From the NCBI GenBank assembly GCA_017626015.1, contig JAGAJO010000006.1, forward strand, positions 62,001 through 126,000: a DNA stretch of 64,000 nt, in the 5' to 3' direction. The stretch comes from Ruminococcus sp. Lineage in GTDB: Bacteria; Bacillota; Clostridia; Oscillospirales; Ruminococcaceae. This document shows, one piece after another, positions 45,943 through 54,991 of the stretch. The stretch's first letter is position 1, and each line of letters starts with the position of its first letter. A program made the position numbers and the translations under genes. The notes beneath the pieces are model-generated. The model had not been told where the DNA came from. It made no database searches and saw nothing but the letters and a program-made list of their open reading frames with translations.

Positions 45943-47028
45943 GTGAGGAAAATCAAAAAAAGTTTAAAATATATATTAAACGTGGGCTTTATTGCACTTA
46001 TCTGCTGGCTCACCTTCCGTCTGCTGTTTTCGGGACAGGAATTTTCTCAGATAATTTCCGATCTCCGCATAGCGGACAAGCGCTGGCTTGCCGCAGGCGC
46101 TGTGCTGACATTTATGTTTGTTTCGGGCGAGTCGTGGGTAATTTACTATATGCTCGGTCTGTTCGGGCAGAAAACACGTTTTTGCAGGTGCCTGAAATAT
46201 TCGTTTATCGGATTCTTCTTCAGCTATATAACCCCGTCCTCCTCAGGCGGACAGCCCGCCCAGATGTATTATATGAAAAAGGACGGCATAAAGATCGGTT
46301 TTTCCACGCTGATAATGCTTGTTATAACGGTAGCGTACAAATCGGTGCTGGTAATACTGGGCGGTGTGTTCCTGATCTTTAATTTTGATTATGTAAGGCT
46401 CCACATGGGGGGAGTAGGCTGGCTGCTTACGCTGGGATTTTTTCTTAACGCAGCCTTTATTGCAGCGCTTGCATTTATTTTCTTCAAGCCCTCATGGGCG
46501 AGGAAAATGGGTATAAGGCTTGTGAATTTTCTCACGGGACGTAAGCTTGTTAAGCCTAAAAACAACGAGAAATATGTTTCAAAGATCACGAGGATCTGCG
46601 ATACGTACACCATGGGGACAAGCTATATCAAGGAAAATCTTCACACGGTGCTGAATGTGTTTATTATAACCGTTGTGCAGCGTCTTTCGCTGTTTGCCGT
46701 GACGTGGGCGGTATATAAGTCCTACGGGCTGAGCGGCGCAAGCCTTGCAGAGATCGTCTGCCTTCAGGTAATGGTGGCTGTTTCCGTTGAAATGCTTCCT
46801 CTGCCGGGAGCTGCCGGCATCACCGAGGGCTGCTTTGTGTTTGTTTTCGACAAAATTTTCGGCAGTGGGTTTGTTAAGCCTGCGCTGCTTCTTTCAAGAG
46901 GTCTTACCTTTTACGCTGTCCTAATTGTGGGCGGCATAGTGACGCTTGCAGCGCATATTCTGGTTGTGCGCAGCGATAAGAAAATGCTTTCTCCGGATAA
47001 TAATACGGGGAACAGATCAGATAAATAA
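45943..47028 (+). CDS. Flippase-like membrane protein (UPF0104/LPG synthase TM domain)
   Basis: A 361-residue protein with about eight TM segments of the lysylphosphatidylglycerol-synthase TM (UPF0104) family. Typical motifs are FFFSYITPSSSGGQPAQMYY and EMLPLPGAAGITEG. Such stand-alone domains are often called flippases, but the substrate is not known. It starts at a GTG with a close CGGGAG; the site is poor, so low or coupled translation is likely. It lies 34 nt after the MraY-like gene and 20 nt before pssA, so it belongs to a membrane-lipid unit. Confidence 0.85.
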   Translation: MRKIKKSLKYILNVGFIALICWLTFRLLFSGQEFSQIISDLRIADKRWLAAGAVLTFMFVSGESWVIYYMLGLFGQKTRFCRCLKYSFIGFFFSYITPSSSGGQPAQMYYMKKDGIKIGFSTLIMLVITVAYKSVLVILGGVFLIFNFDYVRLHMGGVGWLLTLGFFLNAAFIAALAFIFFKPSWARKMGIRLVNFLTGRKLVKPKNNEKYVSKITRICDTYTMGTSYIKENLHTVLNVFIITVVQRLSLFAVTWAVYKSYGLSGASLAEIVCLQVMVAVSVEMLPLPGAAGITEGCFVFVFDKIFGSGFVKPALLLSRGLTFYAVLIVGGIVTLAAHILVVRSDKKMLSPDNNTGNRSDK

Positions 47029-47048
47029 AAAGGGACGGGAATTTTAAA

Positions 47049-47678
47049 ATGATCGGTTTTTATAATTATTCGGTAATACTTACATATATAGGACTGCTGT
47101 CTTCGGTGTTCGGGATCACCCAGATCATTGAGGGCAACGAGTCGCTGGCTTTCCTTTGTCTGCTGCTGTCGGGAATATGCGATCTGTTTGACGGAAGGAT
47201 CGCCAGAAGCATGAAAAACCGTACGGAGCATGAGAAGGTGTTCGGTATACAGATCGATTCGCTCTGCGATCTCGTCTGCTTCGGAGTTTTTCCGGCGGTA
47301 ATAGGCTATCATTATCAGTCGGTCTATCCTATGAGGCTGGTTTCCTCGCTGCTTATCGTGCTTTGCGCAGTTATAAGGCTGGGCTATTTTAACGTCATGG
47401 AGGAGGAAAGGCAGCGCAATACCACGGAAAACCGCAAGGAATATCAGGGGCTGCCGGTAACTACGGTGGCAATTATCCTGCCGCTTATATATCTTGGTAA
47501 GCATAACATTCCCGAGGCGGCTTTTCCCTATGTTTTTCAGGGCTTTATGATACTGGTATCAGTATTGTTCATTATGAGGATAAACGTGAAAAAGCTGTCC
47601 ATGAAGGGAATACTGATACTTTTTACAATGGGAACTCTTATTCTTCTGGGGTATCTGAAGGTAAATCATATTATTTAA
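47049..47678 (+). CDS. pssA: CDP-diacylglycerol-serine O-phosphatidyltransferase
   Basis: A 209-residue integral membrane CDP-alcohol phosphatidyltransferase that makes phosphatidylserine from CDP-diacylglycerol and serine. The family signature D-x2-DG-x2-AR-x8-G-x3-D-x3-D is complete: CDLFDGRIAR, then FGIQIDSLCD. About six TM segments. It is directly followed by the decarboxylase gene, which settles the serine rather than glycerol phosphate assignment. GGGACGGG precedes ATG. Confidence 0.93.
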   Translation: MIGFYNYSVILTYIGLLSSVFGITQIIEGNESLAFLCLLLSGICDLFDGRIARSMKNRTEHEKVFGIQIDSLCDLVCFGVFPAVIGYHYQSVYPMRLVSSLLIVLCAVIRLGYFNVMEEERQRNTTENRKEYQGLPVTTVAIILPLIYLGKHNIPEAAFPYVFQGFMILVSVLFIMRINVKKLSMKGILILFTMGTLILLGYLKVNHII

Positions 47679-47691
47679 GGGGGAGTGCGCA

Positions 47692-48564
47692 GTGAAATAC
47701 AGGGACAGACAGGGCAGAGAATACAGGATCGACACAAAGCAGGACGAGTTCCTCGCCGCCGCTTACGATTCTTCAATAGGAAGGGGACTTATGAAATTCC
47801 TTTCTCTGCCGATATTCTCAAGGTGCGCAGAAAAGATTTTAAACAGCAGGCTTTCAGCCGGTTTTATCGGCGGCTTTGCTGAAAGAAACGGTATAGATAT
47901 GTTCGATTACGAGCAGAAGGAGTATGTATCCTTCAATGACTTTTTCACAAGGAGGATAAAGCCGGGCAGACGCTGGGTAAACGATAACAGCGGCGTTCTG
48001 GTATCTCCGGCGGACGGAAAGGTTTCAGCATATGAGATAACAAATTCAAATATTTTTGTGGTGAAAAATTCTGTTTACAGTGTTGAAAGTCTTTTGAGAG
48101 ACAAAAAGCTTGCCGGGAAATATATGGGCGGCTACGCTGTCATTATCCGCCTTTCGGTGGACGATTATCACCGTTATATCTACCCCGCAGACGGAGTAAA
48201 AAGTCACGACAGGCATATCAAAGGCTTTCTCCATACGGTCAATCCTGTGGTAAACAGATATCTTCCTTTATACAAGGAAAATTCCCGCAGCTACTGTATG
48301 CTGAGAACGGAGCGTTTCGGAGACGTTATCCAGATGGAGGTGGGAGCGCTCCTGGTGGGGAAGATAACCAATAAGCAGCCGCAGGGAAAGGTAAGGGTAC
48401 ACAAGGGCGAAGAAAAAGGGTACTTTGAATTTGGCGGTTCCACGATCATTCTGCTGCTTGAAAAGGATAAAGCGCAGGTATGCCCCGACTTGCTGAAAAA
48501 CACGTCGGAGGGCTATGAGACCAAGGTCAGACAGGGTGAAGCGCTGGCGGAGGTCCGCAGATAA
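47692..48564 (+). CDS. psd: Phosphatidylserine decarboxylase proenzyme
   Basis: A 290-residue self-processing pyruvoyl enzyme that converts phosphatidylserine to phosphatidylethanolamine. The cleavage motif is FGGSTI near the C-terminus (the Ser becomes the pyruvoyl group); SFNDFFTRRIKPG, SPADGK and DDYHRYIYP are the other conserved blocks. It starts at GTG 47692 after AAGGGGGAG, 13 nt after pssA. The pair shows that this bacterium can make phosphatidylethanolamine. Confidence 0.95.
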   Translation: MKYRDRQGREYRIDTKQDEFLAAAYDSSIGRGLMKFLSLPIFSRCAEKILNSRLSAGFIGGFAERNGIDMFDYEQKEYVSFNDFFTRRIKPGRRWVNDNSGVLVSPADGKVSAYEITNSNIFVVKNSVYSVESLLRDKKLAGKYMGGYAVIIRLSVDDYHRYIYPADGVKSHDRHIKGFLHTVNPVVNRYLPLYKENSRSYCMLRTERFGDVIQMEVGALLVGKITNKQPQGKVRVHKGEEKGYFEFGGSTIILLLEKDKAQVCPDLLKNTSEGYETKVRQGEALAEVRR

Positions 48565-48595
48565 TACGCTATGATTTAGGAGGTTTCTCTGCAAA

Positions 48596-50551
48596 ATGCT
48601 TAATGTTCAACAAATTGACAGAGATTACAGCTATGACGGCAACGATCTGGGAGCGGTCATAGTCGGGGAGGATAAGGACAGAACAGTTTTCAAGACATGG
48701 TCTCCCCTTGCTACGGGAGTGTACCTTAATCTCTACCTCGACGGTACAGGCGACAACCGTATAGAAACTCTGCCTATGGAGCGTACCGACAGAGGCGTGT
48801 GGTATGTGGAGCTTTTCAGAAGCTGCGACGGAGAATTTTATACATATACATACGAATTTGATCACGGAAGGGTCAGGAACGAGACTATAGATATCTACGC
48901 AAAGGCGTGCGGTGTAAACGGCGACAGGGGAGCGGTAGTGGATCTTGATACCACCGACCCATGCGGCTGGGACGACGTACCCAGACCGGTGTGTAAAAAC
49001 GCCTGCGACGCAGTGGTGTACGAGTGTCATGTGCGTGATTTTTCCGCAGACCCGTCATCAGGCGTAGCTACCGGGTACAGAGGAAAGTTTAAAGGCTTCT
49101 GCCAGAGCAGGACACGCTGCGGCGGGGAGGAGACCTGCCTTGACCATTTAAAGGAGCTGGGGATCACGCACGTTCATCTTCTGCCGGTGGAGGACTACGC
49201 AACGGTGGATGAGAGCAGATCTCACAAGCAGCAGTACAACTGGGGCTACGATCCTAAAAACTATAACTGCCTTGAGGGTTCATACTCTACCGATCCGGAG
49301 GATCCAAAGTGCAGGATAAGAGAGTTCAAGGAGCTTGTTATGACCCTTCATAAAAACGGGATCGGCGTTATAATGGACGTTGTGTACAATCACACCTATT
49401 TTACTGAGGAGTCTTCCTTTGAAAAGGCGTTTCCGGGCTACTATCACAGAATGAGGAGTGACGGCAGCTTTTCAAACGGCTCCGGCTGCGGAAATGAAAC
49501 CGCCTCCGATCATCTGATGATGAGAAAATTTATTATAGATTCCCTTAAATTCTGGGCGGAGGAGTATAAGGTGGACGGCTTCCGTTTTGACCTTATGGCG
49601 CTCCACGACATTGAAACGGTCAATCTCATAAGGGACGAGCTTGACAAATTCGATCCGTATCTGCTTATGTACGGCGAGGGCTGGACGGGGGGAGAATCGC
49701 CTCTTTCCTCCGACAGGCTGGCATATAAGTGGAACTCCTACGCTTTCGGCAGGGTGGGACTTTTCAACGACAATATCAGGGACGCTATCAAGGGCGGTAC
49801 CTTTAATCAATACGACATGGGATTTGTCAGCGGCAACAAGAACACCGTTTCGATCCTGCGCAGAGGGATAGCAGGCTCTGTAAAGCACCCTCAGCTTAAC
49901 GACGCTCCGGAGGCTTGCTGGGCATATGAGCCGACGCAGGCTATAAATTACTGTGAGGCGCACGACAACAACACATTATGGGACAAGCTGAAGATCTCGG
50001 CGAAGAATTACTCCGAGCAGGAGCAGATAAAAATGGACAGGCTGGCAGCGGCGATAGTGCTTTTATCCCAGGGAATGCCCTTTATACAGCTCGGGCAGGA
50101 TTTTCTGCGTTCCAAGCCGAGGATACTTGCCGAGGGGGAAGAGCCTAACGATATAAATATATACTGTCACGACAGCTATAATGCTCCGGATTTTACCAAC
50201 TCCATAAAGTGGCACCGTAAAAAGGAATATAAAGAGGTTTTTGAGCATTACAAGGCGCTTATCCGCCTGAGAAAAAGCAGCAGGCTTTTCCGGCTTTCCA
50301 CAAAGGAGGAGGTAGCGGCTCATTTGCAGTTTATGGACAGCGGAGATTGGAATTTTATCGTCTATAAGCTGGAGGACGATAAGGAATGCTATGTCGTTGC
50401 CCTTAATCCCTTTACCGAATGCCGCTGGTTTAATCTCCCTTGGGGAAAATTTTACAGGCGGCTGGACGAAAACGGCAGGATCAACGAGGATATTTGCGAG
50501 GGCAGCGTTTGCTGCGAGCCTATTTCCGCCGTGGTTTTCAAAAGAATATAA
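48596..50551 (+). CDS. pulA: Type I pullulanase (GH13)
   Basis: A 651-residue cytoplasmic debranching enzyme that cleaves alpha-1,6 links in pullulan, glycogen or starch dextrins. A CBM48-like N-terminal domain (about 10-110) is followed by the (beta/alpha)8 barrel with the pullulanase-specific YNWGYDP, the IMDVVYNHT segment, nucleophile Asp332 in GFRFDLMALHD, and acid/base Glu361 in YGEGW. It has no signal peptide. It is 31 nt after psd, so it may be transcribed with the lipid genes, an unusual partner. GGAGG lies 12 nt before ATG. A terminator follows. Confidence 0.95.
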   Translation: MLNVQQIDRDYSYDGNDLGAVIVGEDKDRTVFKTWSPLATGVYLNLYLDGTGDNRIETLPMERTDRGVWYVELFRSCDGEFYTYTYEFDHGRVRNETIDIYAKACGVNGDRGAVVDLDTTDPCGWDDVPRPVCKNACDAVVYECHVRDFSADPSSGVATGYRGKFKGFCQSRTRCGGEETCLDHLKELGITHVHLLPVEDYATVDESRSHKQQYNWGYDPKNYNCLEGSYSTDPEDPKCRIREFKELVMTLHKNGIGVIMDVVYNHTYFTEESSFEKAFPGYYHRMRSDGSFSNGSGCGNETASDHLMMRKFIIDSLKFWAEEYKVDGFRFDLMALHDIETVNLIRDELDKFDPYLLMYGEGWTGGESPLSSDRLAYKWNSYAFGRVGLFNDNIRDAIKGGTFNQYDMGFVSGNKNTVSILRRGIAGSVKHPQLNDAPEACWAYEPTQAINYCEAHDNNTLWDKLKISAKNYSEQEQIKMDRLAAAIVLLSQGMPFIQLGQDFLRSKPRILAEGEEPNDINIYCHDSYNAPDFTNSIKWHRKKEYKEVFEHYKALIRLRKSSRLFRLSTKEEVAAHLQFMDSGDWNFIVYKLEDDKECYVVALNPFTECRWFNLPWGKFYRRLDENGRINEDICEGSVCCEPISAVVFKRI

Positions 50552-50596
50552 GCAGATCCCCCGATCGGTCAAGGTCGGGGGATCTGTTGTTTTGTG
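50552..50596 (+). terminator. Terminator of pulA
   Basis: CAGATCCCCCGA / TCGGGGGATCTG, a perfect 12-bp stem, then GTTGTTTTG. Confidence 0.87.
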
Positions 50597-50604
50597 ATAT
50601 ACGT

Positions 50605-51840
50605 TCAGTCCAGCCAGACGAAATTATTGTCCGAATTTACAAAATCAATATCATAGAGAAATATCACCCTGTCGATATCATTCTGACTGACATATTCCGA
50701 CACGCTCAGCTCTTCCATGTGATAGTACCGCAGGTCGATCATGGATATATGCTTGTACTTGCGGCAGAAATAAGGCATTGCGGCATTTGCGTAGCTGTCC
50801 TTTATGATAAGCACGTTTTCGTCGCTTTCTCCCTGAGTCTCGATCTCTATAAGCGAGAAGTTACCCCCCAGAAATACCGCATATTTGTCCTTCTGGGTTT
50901 TGGGATCCCGTGCGAAAAGACTGTCGCCGACGTATGCTCCGTCCGGCTTTTTCCACTCTGCCGGAGGGGTATCGTGATCTCCTCCGCAGCTTACATAGTT
51001 TACCGTAACGCTGTTTTCGGGATCGCTGTAAAGGTGTATCTCATCTGCCTTTGCCGATGCGTCAGGAGCTTTGGAATAGAGCGTACCGTAAAAATCCGAA
51101 AGCTTTTCCGTCTGGAAGGAGTATTCCGGGACGCTTTCGCCCATAGAGGTCATAAGCGACTCAAAGCCGATCTGAGCGCCCTCAGAGGTCCAGTGGTGGT
51201 CGGTGCGGTAGAATACCTGCGTTTCCTTTTCGGCAGCGTTTTTAAGCTCCTCAAAGGGACAGCAGAGGGTTATGCTGTCCGAAAGGCTTTCCTTTATAAA
51301 TTTAGAAGTATCAAGCTGATCGTCCGTCTGGGTCACTGCGGGAAGCTTATCCGAAAGCACGGAGACCGCATTGGGTACAAGCAGAAAGCTGATGTCCGCC
51401 TTACCGCTGACGCTGTCGGCAAAATCATTTATGCAGCTTATGTTTTTTTCCACCAGAGCCCTGTTTTCCTGATAGTCCTGCAAATAATAGCCGTCGCTCC
51501 CGAAATAAACTCCGTTCTGATAGGTTTTCATAAGAAGCCTGTCCGCAGCCGTTTTTAAGGTAACGAGCTGATCCTTCAGAAACACCTGATCTGACATATA
51601 GGTCTCAATGTCGGAGGTGAATTTACCGTCCTTAAGGCTTTTCAGTGAAAATTCAGGGATCTGCATGAGCGGTCTGTTTTCCATTTCCGAGCGTTCTCTG
51701 TCAGGACTTATTGCTCCTGCGACAGCAAAGCCGAAAATAACTGCTAAAAAGCTTACGGCGGTGATAATGCTCCCCGCCCTGACCTTGGATTCGGGTTTGC
51801 CCGTGGGTCTTGCCGTGGGTTTTGCCGTGGGTCTTCTCAT
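50605..51840 (-). CDS. DHHW/AlgJ-like surface acetyltransferase partner
   Basis: A 411-residue single-pass membrane protein. Residues 1-20 are a cytoplasmic Pro/Thr/Lys/Arg repeat (PTAKPTARPTGKP), a TM is at about 22-44, and the rest is extracellular with an SGNH/AlgJ-like fold. The diagnostic motif is FYRTDHHWTSEG (DHHW), and IIKDSYAN near the C-terminus supplies the Ser region. Such proteins work with MBOAT proteins to O-acetylate exported polysaccharides. It is encoded directly after the MBOAT gene (13 nt), with AAGGAGGGG before ATG. The last gene of its unit. Confidence 0.88.
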   Translation of the reverse strand: MRRPTAKPTARPTGKPESKVRAGSIITAVSFLAVIFGFAVAGAISPDRERSEMENRPLMQIPEFSLKSLKDGKFTSDIETYMSDQVFLKDQLVTLKTAADRLLMKTYQNGVYFGSDGYYLQDYQENRALVEKNISCINDFADSVSGKADISFLLVPNAVSVLSDKLPAVTQTDDQLDTSKFIKESLSDSITLCCPFEELKNAAEKETQVFYRTDHHWTSEGAQIGFESLMTSMGESVPEYSFQTEKLSDFYGTLYSKAPDASAKADEIHLYSDPENSVTVNYVSCGGDHDTPPAEWKKPDGAYVGDSLFARDPKTQKDKYAVFLGGNFSLIEIETQGESDENVLIIKDSYANAAMPYFCRKYKHISMIDLRYYHMEELSVSEYVSQNDIDRVIFLYDIDFVNSDNNFVWLD

Positions 51841-51853
51841 TTTTCACCCCTCC

Positions 51854-53278
51854 TTAAAATCTGAAATACAAAAACGGATTAAAAGCGTTGCCGGCAAGGT
51901 ATGCAGAGCATACGATAAGCAGAGCCACGCTTATCACGGGTATGCACACGCAGCTGTAAAATCCCGGTGAGTTAATAGCAAGCTGATCGCCGATCCTTTT
52001 TATCAATGGCGTGGAGGCTATCACCAGTATCACTATAAGCACAGCGTTCTGTGAAAGCCAGAATACCGTCTGGGAATTTATCAGCGGCAGTCCGCCCATG
52101 CCGAACATATTTTTAAAGTTCTGCAAAAGGGCGGAGGTGTCCTCGTAGGCGAAGATCCCCCAGCCTGTCACAATAAGCAGCAGGGCATAGAGGTGCTGTA
52201 TGATCCCGGGGGTTCTTCCGAGTATCTTAAGCAGAAAGAGCTTTTCACAAAGCAGTATGATACCGAAATATATTCCCCACACCATAAAGTTCCAGTTTGC
52301 GCCGTGCCAGAAGCCTGTGAGGAACCATACGATCATGATGTTTACGCACTGGCGGAGCTTTCCCTTGCGGTTGCCGCCCAGGGGAATATACACATAATCC
52401 CTGAACCAGCTGGAAAGGGAAATATGCCACCTTCTCCAGAAATCGGTGATGGAATCGGAAATATACGGATAGTTGAAGTTCTCCAGAAATTCAAAGCCGA
52501 ACATTTTTCCAAGACCTATCGCCATATCGGAATATCCGGAAAAGTCAAAATATATCTGGAAGGTATATGCGATGATCCCCAGCCATGATGCAGCTACGCT
52601 AAGCTCGTCCTGGGGGGTGTTGGATATGGTTTCAAAAAGTGCGCCGATACTGTTTGCAAGTATGACCTTTTTACCCAGTCCCACGCAGAAGCGCTTTACG
52701 CCCGCTGAGAAGTTATCAAGTGTTTCACGCCGTGAGGAAAGCTGCTCGGCGATATCCTTGTATCTTACGATAGGTCCTGCGATAAGCTGCGGGAAAAGTG
52801 CGACGTAGGTGCCGAGAGCCAGAAAGTTTTTCTGGCTTTTTACCTCCCCCCTGTAAACGTCTATTACATAGGATAGCGTCTGGAAGCTGTAAAAGGATAT
52901 ACCTATGGGAAGCACAAGTCCCAGCGGTCTGACCTGCGTACCGAATATCCCGTTGGCAGCGCCTATGAAGAAATCCGTATACTTGAAAAACAAAAGCAGT
53001 CCGATGTTCCACACAACCGCAGCAAGCATTGAGATAAGGGGCGCCTTCCCGCAGTCGGAGGGATCGCCCTTACGGCTTTTATCAGCGTAAATGCCCGTTA
53101 TATACGCCACCGTTATGGAGGCGATCATAAGCGCTATATAAACAGGCTCGCCCCATGCATAAAACACAAGGCTGAACACAAACAGCACCGCATTGCGGAA
53201 TGCACGGGGTACGATATAATATGTTATCAGGACCAGGGGCAGAAATGCAAAAAGAAACGTTGTACTGGAAAAAAGCAT
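51854..53278 (-). CDS. MBOAT family O-acyltransferase (AlgI-like)
   Basis: A 474-residue polytopic membrane protein. Conserved blocks are MLFSSTTFLFAFLP at the N-terminus, FWRRWHISLSSWFRDYVYIPLGG in the middle, and GFWHGANWNF, whose His is the catalytic residue of the family. It moves acetyl groups across the membrane to extracellular acceptors, as AlgI and DltB do. No dltA/dltC is present, so D-alanylation is unlikely. Encoded between a DUF4358 lipoprotein and the DHHW protein. Confidence 0.95.
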   Translation of the reverse strand: MLFSSTTFLFAFLPLVLITYYIVPRAFRNAVLFVFSLVFYAWGEPVYIALMIASITVAYITGIYADKSRKGDPSDCGKAPLISMLAAVVWNIGLLLFFKYTDFFIGAANGIFGTQVRPLGLVLPIGISFYSFQTLSYVIDVYRGEVKSQKNFLALGTYVALFPQLIAGPIVRYKDIAEQLSSRRETLDNFSAGVKRFCVGLGKKVILANSIGALFETISNTPQDELSVAASWLGIIAYTFQIYFDFSGYSDMAIGLGKMFGFEFLENFNYPYISDSITDFWRRWHISLSSWFRDYVYIPLGGNRKGKLRQCVNIMIVWFLTGFWHGANWNFMVWGIYFGIILLCEKLFLLKILGRTPGIIQHLYALLLIVTGWGIFAYEDTSALLQNFKNMFGMGGLPLINSQTVFWLSQNAVLIVILVIASTPLIKRIGDQLAINSPGFYSCVCIPVISVALLIVCSAYLAGNAFNPFLYFRF

Positions 53279-53299
53279 AGATCAACTCCCGTCCTTATT

Positions 53300-53812
53300 T
53301 TAACCTATAATTTCCTCTGCCTTGGCGTTGTCGCCGGAAATACACATATAAACGCAGCTGCCGTTTACCTTAAGCACAGGGCTTTCCAGCTTGGGAGCCT
53401 GCTCGGGTCTGTAGTCGGTGAAGGTGTTTTTCTGGCTTTCTATCCTTGACTCCAGGGCGGTCTTTATCTCCTCTGCGGCAGCCTCGTCAGAAGCCTCAAA
53501 GCAGGCGATCTCCTCCGGAGTTCCGCCTGAGGAGCTTACATATACCTTTGCGCTTGTATATTTGTCTGCGGGAATGCCCAGTATTTTTTCGATCTTATCG
53601 GCGGTGAACTCAATAAGCTCGTCGTCGTATGAAATATCCGATTTGAGCTTGTCCGCAGTTGCGCAGACGTCCGCAGCCTCTGTGTCTGCATTGGCGTTTG
53701 CGGCAGACGACGCTGACGAGGTCTTGCTGTCATCGGAGCTTGAGCATGATGCAAGGGCGCAGGATACGCTCATAACTGCAAGTAGGGTACATAAAAGCTT
53801 TTTAAAATTCAT
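53300..53812 (-). CDS. DUF4358 lipoprotein
   Basis: A 170-residue lipoprotein. The signal ends in lipobox LASC (Cys23), followed by a Ser/Ala/Asp linker and a compact domain (about 50-168: YDDELIEFTADKIEKILGI, then the AKVYVSSSGGTPEEIACFEA segment) that I recognise as DUF4358. Members are often beside MBOAT/SGNH acetylation genes, as here, but their role is unknown. AAAGGAAA precedes ATG. Confidence 0.88.
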   Translation of the reverse strand: MNFKKLLCTLLAVMSVSCALASCSSSDDSKTSSASSAANANADTEAADVCATADKLKSDISYDDELIEFTADKIEKILGIPADKYTSAKVYVSSSGGTPEEIACFEASDEAAAEEIKTALESRIESQKNTFTDYRPEQAPKLESPVLKVNGSCVYMCISGDNAKAEEIIG

Positions 53813-53836
53813 TTTGATTTTCCTTTCTTTTGTGGG

Positions 53837-54703
53837 TTAGGTGTTATCGATTATAAAATTCTGCCATTTAAGGCAATATTCGCTGGTCATGTGAATGCCG
53901 TCGGTGGAGGCTTCCTCCGGCAGCATACCGTTTGCGTCGGCAACGGCAGAGGAGCAGTCAAGGTATTCTATGCCCTGCTCGGCGGCGACCTCTTTGATAG
54001 CCTGGCTGAAACGCAGAGCGTTTTCGTTGTTCACCGAATCGCCCTTCATATCCTGAGAGGCTGTCAGGGGAAGGATACCCTCCGCATAGATAACGGCGTT
54101 TGGCTGAAGCTCCTTGATCTTCTGTACAAGGGCAGTGTAATGCTCCTTAAAAACGTCGATATACGGCCAGCCAAGCTCGTTCGTTCCGAAATTTATATAG
54201 ACACGTCCGAACTGCTTCTGCTCCAGCGCCTGGGGAATAGTGCCCAGATTGCCGTTATCCAGCGTTACAGAAGCGTCGGTAAGGGCTGTATCTATGTGAA
54301 GTCCCACGGCGCACAGGAAGGTCGCCTGAGGCTTGTCGGTGCTGTTCATAAGACCCACCGTTCTTGAATCACCTATAAATACAGCGTCGGAAAGGTCGTC
54401 ATCGGTATCCATGACGAAATGTACGTCATACCCCGAGCTGTCGTCCTCAGAGGAAACGTCTGCGGCGCTGCTGTCCGCTTTCTTTTTGCCGGATACGTTC
54501 TTTTTTTTCTTTGCCGCAGAGCTGTCGGAAGCCGCAGAGCTGTTGGAAGCGTTTGCAGCCTCCGCTTCTGAGATCTCCAGCTTGGCGGCATAAACAGACC
54601 AGCCTACGGTGAAGATCATACACGCAAGGCACAAAGCCGTTATAAAATTCTGCTGAATACGGACTCGTTTCTTTCTGAGCAGAGCCTTTTTATTCGGATC
54701 CAT
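53837..54703 (-). CDS. Membrane-anchored SGNH/GDSL hydrolase
   Basis: A 288-residue protein with a TM at about 20-42, a low-complexity Ala/Ser/Lys linker (about 45-90), and an extracellular SGNH hydrolase domain. Block I is VFIGDSRTVGL (nucleophile Ser), the block III Asn lies in INFGTNELGW, and block V is STDGIHMT (Asp and His). It probably acetylates or deacetylates a surface glycan together with the MBOAT and DHHW proteins downstream. I start at ATG 54703, 8 nt after AAAGGAAG. First gene of a four-gene unit. Confidence 0.9.
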   Translation of the reverse strand: MDPNKKALLRKKRVRIQQNFITALCLACMIFTVGWSVYAAKLEISEAEAANASNSSAASDSSAAKKKKNVSGKKKADSSAADVSSEDDSSGYDVHFVMDTDDDLSDAVFIGDSRTVGLMNSTDKPQATFLCAVGLHIDTALTDASVTLDNGNLGTIPQALEQKQFGRVYINFGTNELGWPYIDVFKEHYTALVQKIKELQPNAVIYAEGILPLTASQDMKGDSVNNENALRFSQAIKEVAAEQGIEYLDCSSAVADANGMLPEEASTDGIHMTSEYCLKWQNFIIDNT

Positions 54704-54724
54704 AATATATCTTCCTTTTATCAA

Positions 54725-54991
54725 GAGCTGATCATCTGATATTCAAAGCTTTTATCTGTCTGCATTTTGCGTTTATGTGTGTTGAGCCGTTTTACGGTCG
54801 CTATACATACGCTTAATTAGCAACAGATCAATACTGTTTTAATGATACCATATTTCCCGCTGTTTTTCAAGTGGTTTTTTAGCTAAAAATAAATATATTA
54901 AAATCTCTTTTTCGTCAAATCATTACCCATATCGCAGCTGCGTCCTCAATTTACGCCGCAGGACGTTTTTCGGAGGAATAAGATTGATTTT
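54725..54991. other. Intergenic region with the promoter of the surface-acetylation unit
   Basis: No gene is seen. It contains the promoter at 54842-54870, and a hairpin CGTCCT/AGGACG with T5 on plus near 54950-54978 that has no obvious upstream plus-strand gene. Confidence 0.6.
54842..54870 (-). promoter_or_regulatory. Promoter of the SGNH-DUF4358-MBOAT-DHHW unit
   Basis: On minus: TTGAAA (plus 54865-54870), a 17-bp spacer, TATCAT (plus 54842-54847). The 19 nt around the -10 are identical to those of the PP2C promoter at 18.38 kb. Confidence 0.86.

Noticed and set aside
54930-54980. Plus-strand terminator-like hairpin with T5
   Set aside because: No plus-strand gene precedes it within 4 kb; it may be chance or serve an unannotated transcript, so it is not listed as a terminator.
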